Source: Celoporthe dispersa
Taxonomy: Eukaryota; Ascomycota; Sordariomycetes; Diaporthales; Cryphonectriaceae
DNA length: 64,000 nt
Direction: 5' to 3'
Assembly (NCBI GenBank): GCA_016584495.1
Contig: WAID01000003.1
Coordinates: 6,466,501-6,530,500, forward strand
Shown: piece after piece, positions 1-11,384 of the stretch
Position numbering within the stretch: position 1 is the first letter of the stretch
How the letters are laid out: every line of letters starts with the position of its first letter
Notes under the pieces: generated by a model
What the model saw: only the letters and a program-made list of their open reading frames with translations
Databases searched by the model: none
What the model was told of the DNA's origin: nothing
Translations under genes and position numbers: made by a program

Positions 1-2
1 CC

Positions 3-522
3 GTGGTGCCCCCCAGGACGGGCGAGAGCATAGCCCAGCTTCACGAGCGGGCCGCCCTGACGCTGGACGCCATCATCCGGCGCTGTGACGAGGCAGGGGT
101 GCGCGCCGTGCTGCTGTGCTCGCATGCCGCCACCATCATCGCCATAGGCAGGGTCCTGACCGGCCAGATGCCGGAGCACGTCGAGGCGGAGGACTTTCGT
201 GTCTTCACCTGTGGCCTGAGCACCTTCAGGAGGAGGAGGAGGAGGCGGGCTGGCCAGGTTTCCCCCAGGGATCCCCGGCCTCTGACATGACCGGGCCAGC
301 CACGGCTCTGCACTGGAAGGGCGGGAGGGGTGTCGGTGGCGGGTGGACGTGCGAGGTCAACAGCGACTGCAGCTTCCTCTCCGGGGGCGAGGAGCGAGGG
401 TGGTGAGTGGCGCCTTGGGTTTTGGTTTTTTTTTGGTGGTTTTTTTTTTGGAGATCTCCTCTTCTCCTTGTCTCTCTCTCTCTCTCTCTCCCGCCCGCAG
501 GTCTCAGTTACTGACAATCTAG
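3..522 (+). CDS. Histidine phosphatase-family protein, TFIIIC tau55 (Tfc7)-like, C-terminal part
   Basis: The 5' part lies outside the window. The visible protein has the end of a phosphoglycerate-mutase/histidine-phosphatase fold: GESIAQLHERAALTLDAI, then LLCSHAATIIAIGRVLTG with the second catalytic-region His (SHAA), then FTCGLSTF. Proposed exons are 3-257, 320-402 and 501-522. The first intron (258-319) has a CTGAC branch point. It joins the fold to GGWTCEVNSDCSFLSGGEE, a tail I recognise from fungal Tfc7-type proteins. Tfc7 is the tau55 subunit of TFIIIC, needed for RNA polymerase III transcription. After GGEERGW there is a GTGAGT donor (403) and a CT-rich intron ending in AG at 500. The last exon adds only about seven residues before TAG. 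Without splicing, TGA follows at 404. Homologues usually run on, so the C-terminus is uncertain. Confidence 0.55.
471..490. repeat. (TC)10 microsatellite
   Basis: Uninterrupted TC dinucleotides just before the CCCGCCCGCAG acceptor at 500. They probably form the polypyrimidine tract of the last intron of the Tfc7-like gene. Confidence 0.9.
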
Positions 523-1517
523 GCGTTTCTCTGGGGACGAGGCCTTTGCCGGCGCCCAACAGGATACGTCCCAGAGAGACGCAGGGGTGGAGCTTGGAGT
601 CATCGTTGAAGGGAAGAGGATGCCTCCGAGACTATAGCGGTTAGCCCTGTCTGAGACGAGACTGAACGGGTTCCCGCTGGGCAGACGGGCCACGTCCCCT
701 TTCTCATTGTCCAGGAACACATACAACAAGTAGTCAACACTAATGCTGCACGAGAGAGCGCGCGAGGGGGGGGGGGGGCCGGGGCGGGCGGGGGGCGGGT
801 GGCCAGCCTGCCAGCTCATCCGCACAGACGCGAGGTGGTCTCACGAGAATCTCGATACGATGTTTTTCTTGTTCCTGCACGAGAGGGATCGACTATGCAG
901 GTCCGGCCCGCAGGTCGACTACTTTCCTGCGCACACCCATCCAGAAAAGAAAAGAAGAAAGAAAAAAAAAGCTCGCCGAACAGACAGGACTGGACGCCGA
1001 GGTGCATTCCGAACCGCCATGGAGGTTCTGATGACGCCGTGGTGTTACATCCGCCAGAGAAGAAAGGGGGCGCGTCGAGACCCAGCGAGCGAGCCATCAG
1101 ACACAGAAAACCGTTCCACCTGGGCCTGGGAGGAGAGAGGAGAGAGGAGAGCAGGGCCAACAGAAAGAGAGAAGAAGAATAAGACAAGGTGGTGTCCACC
1201 ACATACTGCAACGGTGGCGCATCTAGTCCACACAGGCCGTATTTCTCCCCCCCTTTCCCCCCCCCCCGCAATCCTCGGTACTTTGTATAGAAAATGTGGC
1301 GTCCTCAACGACTCAAGGGCCAAATGTCCACACCCACCCACACCCACACCCCTCCCCCTCCGGAGGTCTGCCGCGCCAATAGGTGGATCCAGGTGGGAGA
1401 TCTAGGAGCCAAGGTAGATTGGCGCTGTCATCCCTTGCGTACCTGGATTTGCTACTAACCAGCCGTGCGACAAGGTGACTGGGAGCGTCTGCGGGTGACC
1501 AGTCGTATCCAACCAAC

Positions 1518-1542
1518 CCACACACACACACACCCACACACC
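1518..1542. repeat. (CA)n microsatellite
   Basis: CA dinucleotides interrupted once by CC, inside the gene-poor stretch. Confidence 0.85.
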
Positions 1543-1923
1543 CGAGAGAAGGAAAAAGAAAAGAGAGAAAGAGAGAGAGAGAAAAGACACACACACCAAA
1601 AAAAAACAGGGCAGCCCAGTCCTTACCGATTGCATCAACAGAGTTTGTTAGCCCGTGGGTGTGGGTCAGGGATTCAGAAGAAGCAAGTATGCAGAAGCGA
1701 TCAGGAAAGAAAGAAAGAAAAAAAAACCTTAACCAGTCATACCACATAGACCACATCAGCAGGAGCTCTCCTTCGGGCTGTTCCAGGAGACACCATCCTA
1801 CATGCTACAGAGTTTCGAGGAGCACAAAGTCCCGAGCACTCGCTACGAGGCCAACAGGTGAAAACGCCACCTGTGCTTCTGCAGGTCGCCGAGAACACCC
1901 TCCAGTCCTCCCTGACGAACAGC

Positions 1924-1927
<4 letters not shown>

Positions 1928-1954
<27 letters not shown>
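1928..1954. repeat. (GA)13 microsatellite
   Basis: Nearly perfect GA run directly after the exon-like island at 1885-1920. Confidence 0.9.
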
Positions 1955-2527
1955 TCAATGTCGAACCGCCCTGGCCTGACACCAGCACCAAGACATGGCC
2001 AGCGAACCCCACAGTTCCTGGTCTTGGTCCAAGGCAAGGGGCTAGCCAATCCCATCCAAGCTGGCGGCTGTCAAAAGGTCGCCATGGCTTCTGGCAGGGC
2101 CGGCCTCTCTAGTCCAGCTGTCGAGACCACGAGCTAGGCTCGTCATGGCTCGCCTCACGAGACGAGCTAATCTATGCCGGCCTCGTCGCAAAAGTCTATA
2201 CCCCCTCCCCCCCTCCCCCCCCAAAAAAAAGCAAGCAACGTCGAGGAGGCCGGGAGGAACAAGATCGACAAGGCCACCAGAGATCCTGCCAGCGCAGCAA
2301 GGGGCCGGACGAGCCATCGGCCTGCAGCCCGGCCGGACAAGGCCAGCAGGAGACAGGCCGCGGTCTGAGGTGGCGCCCAGAGCTGGTGGACACGGTTGGG
2401 CATCAAGACAAGCGGTCTCTGGCGGGGGTGCTGTGTTCGCTCGTCCGGACGGCTCGCTGTCGATCCTGGAGTTGCTTTCGACAGACGCGGCATGTTTTAC
2501 GCCCACGGTAGGGTCCTGCTGGAGAGA

Positions 2528-2578
2528 AAGAGAGAGAGAGAGGGAGAGGGAGAGGGAGGGAGGGAGGGGAAGAGAGAC
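2528..2578. repeat. GA/GGGA-rich low-complexity tract
   Basis: GA dinucleotides grading into GGGA repeats; imperfect purine-only tract. Confidence 0.85.
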
Positions 2579-2801
2579 GGCCTACCGATGGCGTTCCCGC
2601 AACAGAGGCCTCGCAAACCTCTCAGAGGGGAAGGGGTCCGCGCCCTTACCGGTAGGAACCCTATGCGTTAGTTTGGACTCGGCAGTCTCTCGTCAACCGT
2701 CATCTACTCTGGTCCCCTCACGGAGGTAGGTACCCCTCCACCTTCTCTCTCCCCTCCGGGACCCCCCTCCCCTCCTCCAGCCTTGGTCTCTTGCTCCTCC
2801 G

Positions 2802-2803
<2 letters not shown>

Positions 2804-2835
<32 letters not shown>
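2804..2835. repeat. (GA)16 microsatellite
   Basis: Perfect GA run of about 32 bp in the gene-poor stretch. Confidence 0.9.
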
Positions 2836-2838
<3 letters not shown>

Positions 2839-3521
2839 AAAGGGCGCAGTGTTTAGGGTTTGGCTAACCAGGACATCCATCCTCCTGCGTCACGACAGGC
2901 TGGCAACACAAAGTTTCCCAAGGCCCTGTGCAGCCTCGTGACCACTACGTGTTCAACCTTTTTTTTTCTTTTCTTTTCTTCTTCCTTTCCTCTCCCGTAC
3001 GTGTGTGTGGTGGAGTGCGTGGAGTATGTCTTGTAGCACTCACGCCCATGCCCACACAAAGTCCGCCTTAGCTCGGACGCGGCGGCCCTCGACCCGTCAT
3101 GTAAGGACGGTTTGTCTCTCTGCAAGATCCTGCAAGGATGGTCTGCTCGCTTGAAGGACACCTCAAGCCACAGACGGCGATCATGTCGGCTCGGGTGGGC
3201 CGTTGAGATCTATCACAAGTGACGGTGGGTGGGCTACAGATCAGTCCTGGACCGGCTGGCGCCTTTGCTCTGGCAGGGCCTGACGGAGCTCATAACCTAT
3301 ATTAGGAGGACCCTGGAGATCTCTCGTGTGTCTGCCCTGGTCCGCCTAGTCCTTGTCGCTGCCCTCCTCCTCCTCCTCCTCCGCCATCATCTATCTCGGA
3401 CGAACTGCCTATTGCGTGAGCGTGTGTGTATTCTCCTCTCTCTCTCTCTTGTGCCTTGCCGTCTTGTCTCGCGCGTGTCTGTCAACTTTTTTTTTCTTTC
3501 TGGTCTTTATACGAAGCCACC

Positions 3522-4697
3522 ATGATCCTGCCACAGACGTATCTGAACGGCCGAAAGAACTTCGGCAGGGCTCTCCCTCCCAGGCTCAACCCCAGACAGG
3601 ACGTCCCGGGAAGACCAGAAGTTCATAATGACAGCCTGGAGGACCTCGCGGACATCGCCACAAAGCAGCTGAGGATCGCCACGCCAAGGTTATTACCACA
3701 CCCGTTCTCGGGATATGCTCTGCGTACGTCCCTTTCTCCTCGATGCCTTCTTCTTCTTCTTCTTCTTCTTCTTCTCCGCCTTATTCTCTCTCTCTCTCTC
3801 TCTCTTTCTTTTTCCTTTCTCTCTCTCTCTTTGGAACACCCCCCGTCCAAACGGCAATGTCGCTGACCCGGACCACAGCCGACAAGACATTGGGCTGTTA
3901 TGACGCTCATCAGTATCGCCTCCCCTCTTTTCAGGATACCTTCTCGAATGTGATCGCTGCCGCAGACCGGTCTCCCTACTACCAGGACGAGCAGCCTCGG
4001 GGGTCTTACCCCAGCTACGAGGCACGAGCCAGCCCCGGCCTCGAGTGTCCGTGGCGCAGGAGCATCAGCGGCAGCCTCCCGGCCCTGTCTCCTCTCTCCA
4101 CGGCCCACAGCTCGCCGGTCATCACGCCTGTCACACCACCAGCTCACTACAGCAGCAGCCAGAACAGTAGTAGTAGTAGCAGCAGCAGCACCTGCTCGGC
4201 CCAGGGCCCGCCTGAGGCCCAGGCTCCCCCGCCAGCATGGAATGACGACCAGGCACACCAGAGACAGCACCTCGGCCTCATCCGCTCGCGACGGCAGCCG
4301 ACCCGGGCCGCACCATACAGCCTTGACCGGCTCCCGGCCCACAGCGTGCCGCTGCCGCAGTCGATCCAGGACGGCGAGAGGAAGCGCCACTTCAACCAGA
4401 AATACAAGAACCCGGACAAGCTGTTCATCCTGTACCACAAGGTCGACCTCAAGTGGGGCTGGCCCGCGATCCAGGCGCGGCGGCTGCAGCTCCTGCCGGT
4501 CCTCCTGGGCTGCGACTACGACCGGGAGGTGGAGGAGGCCCGCCAGGTGGCCGGGCTGAACGGCATGTACTACCGCGAGAACGACCTGAACATGCCCGTG
4601 CTGACGCCCGACGGGAGCGGCCTGGTCTTTGTCGAGCAGGACGGGCGGTGGTGGGAGCTCACGCAGAGCCAGAAGTGCCGGGGCGGCGGCGGCGGCG

Positions 4698-4743
<46 letters not shown>

Positions 4744-5139
4744 GGTGGGCAGGAAGCCCGGCGCCGCGGAGCAGAGGACCAGGGGCATGGTGGAGAGGTA
4801 CCCCGAGGAGGTGCTGCTGTACTGGGATGACCACGTGCAGTACTTCCTCCCCGAGGAGAGGAGGTACGAGGTCTACACCAGGGCGATGAGATACTGTACG
4901 TTGTGTCGTGAACCTCAAGAGAAGGAGAAGACCCCTTTTGAGACAAAAACAAAAAAAAGCTGACCAGTGTCTGTATATCCAACACAGGTGAGATCCGGGC
5001 TGAGCAGAGGAGACAGCACGACGTCCCGCAGTGGGCCCTCGACAACAAGGAAGAGCGGGTGCTCGACCCCAGGAGACCCAAGAAGACGGCAGATGACCCC
5101 CAGTCTGCCTCGAGGGGCAGGAGGGCGAGGCGGGTGTGA
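3522..5139 (+). CDS. Myb/SANT-like domain protein, putative DNA-binding
   Basis: Proposed exons are 3522-3723, 3879-4895 and 4988-5139, giving 456 aa. Intron 1 has GTACGT, a CT-rich body and GCTGACCCGGACCACAG at the 3' end. Intron 2 runs from GTACGT at 4896 to ACACAG at 4987. The ATG at 3522 sits in GCCACC. An alternative is an unspliced start at 3857. The N-terminal part is Ser/Pro/Ala-rich and looks disordered. Residues about 236-335 hold a domain beginning RHFNQKYKNPDKLFILYHKV with conserved aromatics and an LKWGW turn, followed by GMYYRENDLNMPVLTPDG. This resembles the Myb/SANT-like DNA-binding segment of many fungal proteins of unknown role. A poly-Ser tract (4699-4735, AGC repeats) follows, and the basic tail ends GRRARRV. 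A transcription-related nuclear role is inference. Confidence 0.7.
3748..3806. repeat. (TTC)n and (CT)n microsatellites in intron
   Basis: Nine TTC units (3748-3775) followed by a CT run (3784-3806), both inside the proposed first intron of the Myb-like gene. Confidence 0.85.
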
Positions 5140-5992
5140 ACACAAGGAGCCTCCGTTGTCTTCCCCCCCTCGCTTGAGAAAAACCCCTTTTGTTGTTGTT
5201 GGGAGGAGGGCAAAGGTCATCCTATCAGGAGATTATATTCCCTCTCCATTGTCCAACACATTTATGTTGTCAGCGCCGGCGGGACTTCTTCTGCTTCTTT
5301 CTCGGTGGCTTTAATGCGTAAAAAGATAATGGTCGGTTTGGGCCTTGGGACGGCGGGAGAGAGAGAGACAGGGAGACAGAGGGAGGGGGCCCATAGGCTA
5401 CTGAAAATGGAGACACGGATCTGGTGGTGTACATTTGAGTTTGGTTTTGGGGGGGGGGGTATGGGGTTTCTTTCTTTTTCTTTTTTCTTCTTCCTTTTTT
5501 ATTTGTAAGGAAGAGAGAGAAGGGGAAAAAAGAAAAAAATTGAAAACAGGCAGTCGAGCAAAAATTCATGGCATGAGGTTGTGGTGGGTGGCCTTAAGTC
5601 CGGGGGGGGGGGAGCCGAGTGTGCATATTGCTTATTCTGTCTCTTTTTTTTTAAAAATTTTTTTATCCTTTCTTGTTCAATTGGTCTGTTTGTACAATAG
5701 ATACCATGGAGCGATGCTTTTTCTCTTGAGGCATCGTCCGTCCATCAATCAAACTCGGGTCCAGTTTTGTGTGCGAGAAATGCTGTAAAGGTCACAGGCG
5801 CTATGTGTGTGTGTATGCTTGTTTCGTCAACATCGTAAGGTCGTGAATTCGTTGTCCCGCGCTCTTGGGCCGTTTTTCTTCTCTCTCTTCCCCCCCCTCC
5901 CCCTCTCTTTTTCACTTTTTGGGTGCATATCTATACGCCCCCGCTCATCAACCACAACCACACCAGTCAGCAACCCCCCCCCTCAACTTCTC
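5140..5992. other. Convergent 3' intergenic region
   Basis: Lies between the ends of the Myb-like gene (+) and the CorA-like gene (-). It is rich in T and G homopolymers and short GA tracts, as expected for two 3' UTRs. No coding signal was seen on either strand. Confidence 0.6.
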
Positions 5993-8500
5993 TCATTCGA
6001 CCTTTTCCGGCGCCTGTGTCCACGTGCGGACTTTGTTCATGGTCCGCCGCCGCATGGTGGCCATGATCTTGCTCTCCATTCCGTCGATCTGGCTCTCGAG
6101 GTCGGTGTCCTCCTGTCTGTACCGCGCCTCGCGCGACCGGTCCCAGGCCCACCATATGATGACGATGATAATGGTCACGGGGATGGTGATGACAAAGTAG
6201 ATCCAGAACGTAGAGTATACCTGGAACCTTCCGTCTAAAAAGAAGAAGAAAGAAAAGAAAAAACCACGTTTTCGATTAGCGATACATTGGGAAAGAGGGC
6301 TTGAAGGAGAGGAAGACGATGGGGGGCGGAGTGTGGAGGGATGATGGTGGGCAGGGCGGGTTATACTGCCCCTCCAACCCCTTCTTTCTCCTGTGCTGTG
6401 CAGGGGCGGGACTTACTATCTCCAGTGTTGAAAAAGACCATGCTGAAGACGGAGGAGAGAAGCGTGGCGGGCAGGAAGATGGCGCCGAGGAGGGAGATGG
6501 TCTTCATGGAGGTGCTGTCCCGCTTGCTCGCGTGGGCCAGGCGGCGCTGGTCGGCGGCCATCTGGAGGTTGAGCTTCGACTCCTTCTGGGCGATGATGTT
6601 GTACAGCTGTGGGAGGGGTGATCATCAGGTCAGCAGGTCAGGTCGGGGGGGGGGGGATCCGGCCGAGAGACACCATGGTCATCATCTGGCCGCGGCGGAC
6701 GGGGTGGGTGTGGTCTGGGGGACCTACCGCGCTCCTCTGGATGGCCAGCCTCTCGAGGGTGGTGTGGGCGTAGTTCTCGATGCCCACCAGCTTGTTCCGG
6801 AAGAACTCGAGCCTGCTCAGCATGCTCTTGTGGCACCTGTTGACCTCCCGGAACCCGTACTCGTCCCGCACGACGAGCTTCCCGCCGGCCTCCCTCTCGT
6901 CCGTGTCCCCGCCGGCCTCCCCTCCTCCGGTCCTCTCCCGCCAGACGCTCCTGGCGTTCCGGTACGCGGGCAGCTTCTCCATGAAGCGCGCCATGCCCTT
7001 CTCCATCTCCCGGATGATCTCCTGGTAGGCCTGGGGCCGCTTCCACAGGACCTGGGAGTGGCACTCGACGAGGTCGCGGTTGATCTGGTCGAGGTCCATG
7101 ACGGCGTCACTGCCGACGTAGCCCTCGTCCTCGACGATCTCGTTGCGCATGCTGACGGCGTGCTCGAGGCGGCGCAGCCAGTCGCGGGCGTCGCGCTGCT
7201 TCTGGTCCGTCTTGGGCGAGAGGTCGTGGCTGAGGATGATCATGGGGAGGGAGGAAAGGGTGGGCGGCCTGGCGGGCGCAGGCGCGGAGGTGGGCGATGC
7301 TCTCGCCCATCTCGCTGCTGTCGGTGCCCTTGACGTAGCCCGAGGTGAGGCCGGTGGCGAGGTCGTGGGAGAGCATGAGCTCCCAGCCGCGGGTCTTGCC
7401 CTTCTTGCGCACGTCGCTCTTGCGCATGATGATCTGCAGGTGGCCCGGGCTGGCGCTGGCGCTGACGCCCTCGCCCTCGCCCTCGCCCTCGCCCCTGTCC
7501 CCGTCGTTTACATCATCGTACCCGTCGCCGCCGGGGACGTGGGCGCACTCAGAAGAAGGGCCCCACGACGGAGGTGCCCTCGATCGCGCGGTAGGGCAGG
7601 TGCAGGGTGCGCACCATGGACTCGTACTCCGCCGCCGTGAAGGAGATGAAGTTGGAGGTGAAGGTCTCGGGGTGTTTCGCCTTGAGCTGGAGCCTAGGTT
7701 CAGGTGAGCAGGTGAGCACAGCTGGCCGGGTGGAGTGGTCGGGGGCCAGGAGGGGTCCGCTGAGGTGACCTGGGCGGGGATCAGGTGAGTCCTCTCTGTG
7801 TGTGAGAAAGGAGGAGGTGTCCCCCCCAAGTTCTGAGGGAGGAGACGTGGCTGGTGATGGCCTGAGACTTACACTATTCGGCAGCCATGAAGGAGCTTCA
7901 CGCCTGGAGGTAACCTTGGCGCCACGAACGCACCCTACCTCGATGAGGACCTCAGGTCAGCCAGACTACCCTGCCTAGTGAGATGTGTGTGTGTGTGCAA
8001 GAGGGAGAGAGGAGACGAGAAAAAAAAAGAAGAAACATACCCTCCGGTGTAGGAAGTTTTCAAACTCGTCCATGGTCAGGGGATGCTCCTCAACCGAGTT
8101 GTAGGCCGGGTCCTATGTTCCCCTCACAAGACAAGGCTCCCCCTCCCAGGTCAGCCGTCTATATCTCCTGCCAGACCTCATCGCTCCCAGGCGATATCCA
8201 AGACTTGCCCGAGAGAGAGAGAGAGGGTGGGCGGACAAGCAGATAAAAAAAACACCGCCCGGGACAGAGTACGTGAAAACACACCGAGTAGTTGAAGATC
8301 TCGAGGTAACTCGTAGCCTCGGTGACGTTCTTGCAGGTACGGACATGGTCCTGGAAGAAGTAGTCGTCCATGCCGAGAGGGGGGCCGGCGGCGGCGGCGA
8401 GATCATCGGTGTCGCCCGTATCGGTGGTGGCCGCGTCGCTGTATTTGGCGATGGCTTCCTTTCTGTCGGCCCAGTCTGTCCAGGAGGGTCGGGTACTCAT
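5993..8500 (-). CDS. CorA-like membrane protein (fungal family), frame broken twice
   Basis: Exons on the minus strand: 8500-8285, 8112-8041, 7934-7873, 7693-6728, 6606-6417 and 6234-5993. All introns have consensus ends; the second ends with GGCTGAC branch point then GTAG. The start MSTRPSWTDWADRKEAIAKY is followed by a soluble domain (LPPGVKLLHGCRIVL, then KAKHPETFTSNF, then GTSVVGPFF, then MRKSDVRKKGKTRGWELML). The C-terminus has two membrane helices, TISLLGAIFLPATLLSSVFS and YFVITIPVTIIIVIIWWAW, joined by a short loop, as in CorA-type Mg transporters; the bacterial GMN signature is not present. Frame breaks: after GPFF a TGA stands where the family has Trp (7549-7553, as if two bases were lost), and an extra C lies in a pyrimidine run at about 7244-7259. 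With both corrected the exons total 582 codons plus stop. A transport or membrane-sensor role is inference. Confidence 0.75.
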
Positions 8501-9158
8501 CTGGGGCGGTTTGGCATGGACAGGATGCGAAACACGTTTTGGAGAGAAAGAGAGAGAGAGAGATAGAGAGAGAGAGCCGGGGTCGGGGCTTTCAGGGGGG
8601 GGGGTGTGTGGTCGAGATGGATGAAGAGGAAGGATACCTAGTATAAGAGTAGGAGGGTAAGGAAGAAGAAAGAAAAAAAAGAGGCAGTGAAGATCAAACG
8701 TCAAGGCTATCTTTTTGGTGGGGATGATGAACCCGTGGGGCTGTCACGAGCTGTCGTAGTAAAAGGGAAAAGGCAGTTCTGGAAGAGGAAAAGAAAGAAG
8801 AAAAAAAAGGAAGCCGAAAAGAGGTGTTTGAGATTTCCCCCAAAAGATGATGTCGCAAAAATGTCGGTCAAGGCCAGAGGAGGGTTGAATAAGCCCTTGG
8901 TAGCTACGATGCGTGTGTGTGTGGGTGCGTGTGGGTGCACTGCATGCACGGTACAGGATGGACTGGATGAGCGGTACGAAGTATTGATCTGATGATGATA
9001 CACGTTGGCTGTCGTCCTCGTCCACATGCTTTTTTCTCCGGCTGTCCACGGTCTTTTCTGGTTCCCTCTGCTCCCCTCCTCGACCCTGCACGAAGAAGCT
9101 CTGCTCGGCCTGGCCTGGCCTGCAGATGGATTATTAACAGATTTCAAAAAACAAAATT

Positions 9159-9178
9159 AAAAAAAAAAAAAAAAAAAA
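9159..9178. repeat. A20 homopolymer
   Basis: Uninterrupted run of 20 A in intergenic DNA; a likely sequencing-length-uncertain site. Confidence 0.9.
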
Positions 9179-10815
9179 GGCCCCGTAGATAAACGCGGGG
9201 CGCTGGACGATCTGCCCGCCGCCACCAGACCATGACCATGCAGCACGTAGCAGGCATGCAGCAGGCGAGCGAGGGTGGGGAGCCGCAAGGTTGGTCGTGT
9301 GCGAGGTCGTCCGCCAGGCCAGTCAGCCACAAGAGAGGAAAGAAGGCTGGGGAGGAGGAGGGAAGAGAGGAGGGGGGGGGTGGGAGGAACAGGGTCTAGA
9401 ACCCAGCCATCAAAGATATCATATGTGGCTCTTTTCCCTCTTTCTCGGCAGGAAAAAAAGATATACTCGACTGCCCACCCGATTGGCTAGAGATCCTCAG
9501 AGAGAGATTTCAGATATTCAACTGACCCAGCTGAGTTCGTACATATACACACAGTACTTGTTCCATGTTGGTAGCCGGTAGCGAATATTAGTGTGGCGGG
9601 GGTCGAGGGAGGAATTGACTCTCTGCGTGTTCTCTTCTCTCTTTTTTCCCCCTCTCTTTCTCTCCCTTCCCTCTCTCCTCATGTACTTGCAGGGTTTAAA
9701 AAAAAAAAAAGACGGCCATCGTATTGCCACGGCGGTCCGCTGACGGGTCGAACAACAAAACATGCAGTAGCCTCTAACTCTGGATCCCCGAAGGGCTCGC
9801 AGCACAAGCTCTCTTGGCTGGTCATCCATCCCTCGATCGATCTCCGTGGGAGGGGCTCACACACACACACACACACCCTGACTGGTTCGATCCCCAGGTA
9901 AGTCGGTGAAGAGAGACACATGCATGCAGGCAGAGCTGACGAAGCGAGTCTGTGTGTGTGCCTCGTCCCTTTTTTTTTTTTTGGCCCTGTCAGTAAACAA
10001 CAGATCCCAACGGCTGGCCCGTACGGCTTGTCCCGTCCCGTCTATGGGACGCTGTCAAAACGGCCTGAGTGGGACGAACGGATTCAAATAAAATAAAATA
10101 TAAAAAAAAATTGTTTGTCTATAGGAAAAGAGGCCATTTTTGAGAAGAGCAAAACCAACCCACCCTGAAGCCCCAGAGCTGCTCTTTCCCTTAACCGAGG
10201 AGCGCACCTTCCCCCCCCCACCACTGCCACCCACCAGAAAGAGCAGGGCTGGCATGGCACTGAATGCGGGGTGATCCTTGCGGCTCAAAAAAAAAAAAAA
10301 AAACCGTCCTCCGCTTGGGGAACATCGTGCGTAACCTTGGATACGTAGGTACATACGTACTTTGGGAGATGCTGTACCCACACAGACTGTGTTTTGGTGT
10401 GTGGCCATAGCACACACACACACGCCCCCCCCCCTTCATTTTTTTTTGAAGAAAAAAAAACTGATTTCTTCTTCGTCTTTAGGCGATGGAGATGGTTTTT
10501 TCGGCCTTGTATCAACCTCGCTCCTTCTGGCGATCCAAGAAAGAAATCTTCTCTCTACTAACCTCTAGATGAGCAATGAATAGGACAAGTCTCTCTCCTC
10601 CTCCACGGTGAACAGTGGTCCGCCGGGGGTGTAGGCGGATTATTAAACTCAGAGCGGCATCTCCGAGACCTCCCTCTCTCCCCTGTCGTCTTCTCCCATC
10701 ATCTGTCCCTGTTACAGTAGCGAATGAGGACGGGATAGTTAGGTAGGGTAGGTGGCATAGGTGTCCAAAAAAAAAAGTCTTTGAATTTAGTATGCTGCTA
10801 CTCATAATGAGGCTG

Positions 10816-10852
10816 GCTCTCTCTCTCTCTCTCTCTGTTTTTTTTTTTTTTT
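10816..10852. repeat. (CT)10 run followed by T15
   Basis: CT dinucleotides (10816-10836) followed by a T run (10838-10852), downstream of the PKA gene. Confidence 0.9.
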
Positions 10853-11384
10853 GTTTTTGTTTTTCTCTCTCTCTTTTTGTTTCCCTCCCGCCTGTGTATG
10901 CCTGCTTTCCGATGCGATGCCTTCTGCTGCCTCGTATAGGGTTCATCAGCTGATCATATCTGTTCAAGACGTGTCCATGTTGAAACGTAGGTAATGTCGA
11001 TAATGATACCCCCTCCTCCGTCTCTCTTCTCTCTCTCTCTCTCTTCGTACCCGAAATCTCCACTGCCTTCTCCATCTGCCGACACACTTCCATCCATTTT
11101 TCACTGCACGCCTCCCTGCGTCTCCATGGCATTCGCCGAAAGACACCCACCAACCATTTCCATCCTGGCACCTCCAGGCTGTGAAGAGGAGGGGAAAAAA
11201 AGACGGAAAAGAAAGAAAGAAAAAAAAAAGGAGGAGGACTCCCCCAGGTAGAAACACCAGGTCTTCTCGCACAGGCTGTGCACACTGGCTGAGACAGTCC
11301 TCCTTATACTGCTACATGGCCACCCTGTTGTAGGATTTTTGTGTCTCGTAGGTCCCAGGGCCTTGTCGTCTGACCGCACGAGGG

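Larger units (their letters stand above)
523..3521. other. Gene-poor stretch with exon-like islands, unresolved
   Basis: No continuous gene model could be built. The stretch is dense in CA, GA and CT microsatellites and G or C runs. Several islands read like protein: + strand about 1762-1856 (contains GLFQETPSYMLQSFEEHK, directly followed by GTGAAA); + strand about 1885-1920 (contains VAENTLQSSLTN); + strand about 3040-3165 (contains CKDGLSLCKILQGW, preceded by a TTGTAG acceptor-like site); and - strand about 520-745 (contains YLLYVFLDNEKGDVARL). The islands do not join in one frame with standard introns. The gap between the first two is only 27 bp, too short for a normal intron. They may be exons of a gene broken by indels, relics, or chance open frames in GC-rich DNA. 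Confidence 0.4.
8501..11384. other. Intergenic: CorA-like promoter side and PKA 3' side
   Basis: About 2.9 kb between two minus-strand genes. The right part (to about 11.38 kb) should hold the PKA 3' UTR, and the left part the promoter and leader of the CorA-like gene. It contains GA, CA and CT microsatellites and several A or T runs. A GGTTCGATCCC string near 9885 recalls a tRNA B box but has no tRNA fold. No supportable gene was found. Confidence 0.5.

Noticed and set aside
1857..1884. 27-bp intron joining two exon-like islands
   Set aside because: It has GT and AG ends but is too short for a normal spliceosomal intron, and the two sides are not in matching frames.
3623..5143. 506-codon minus-strand open frame
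   Set aside because: Antisense to the Myb-like gene. Its poly-Ala/Val/Leu stretches are mirror images of the AGC-repeat and GC-rich codons of the real gene.
7228..7560. Programmed ribosomal frameshifting in the CorA-like gene
   Set aside because: No slippery heptamer or stimulatory structure is evident. Similar breaks occur in unrelated genes at plain homopolymers, so sequence error is simpler.
9875..9900. GGTTCGATCCC, a tRNA B-box-like string
   Set aside because: The flanks do not form a T stem, and no D arm, anticodon arm or acceptor stem can be drawn around it.
10512..11285. 257-codon minus-strand open frame downstream of PKA
   Set aside because: It runs through GA and A tracts in what should be the PKA 3' UTR; the composition is microsatellite-derived.
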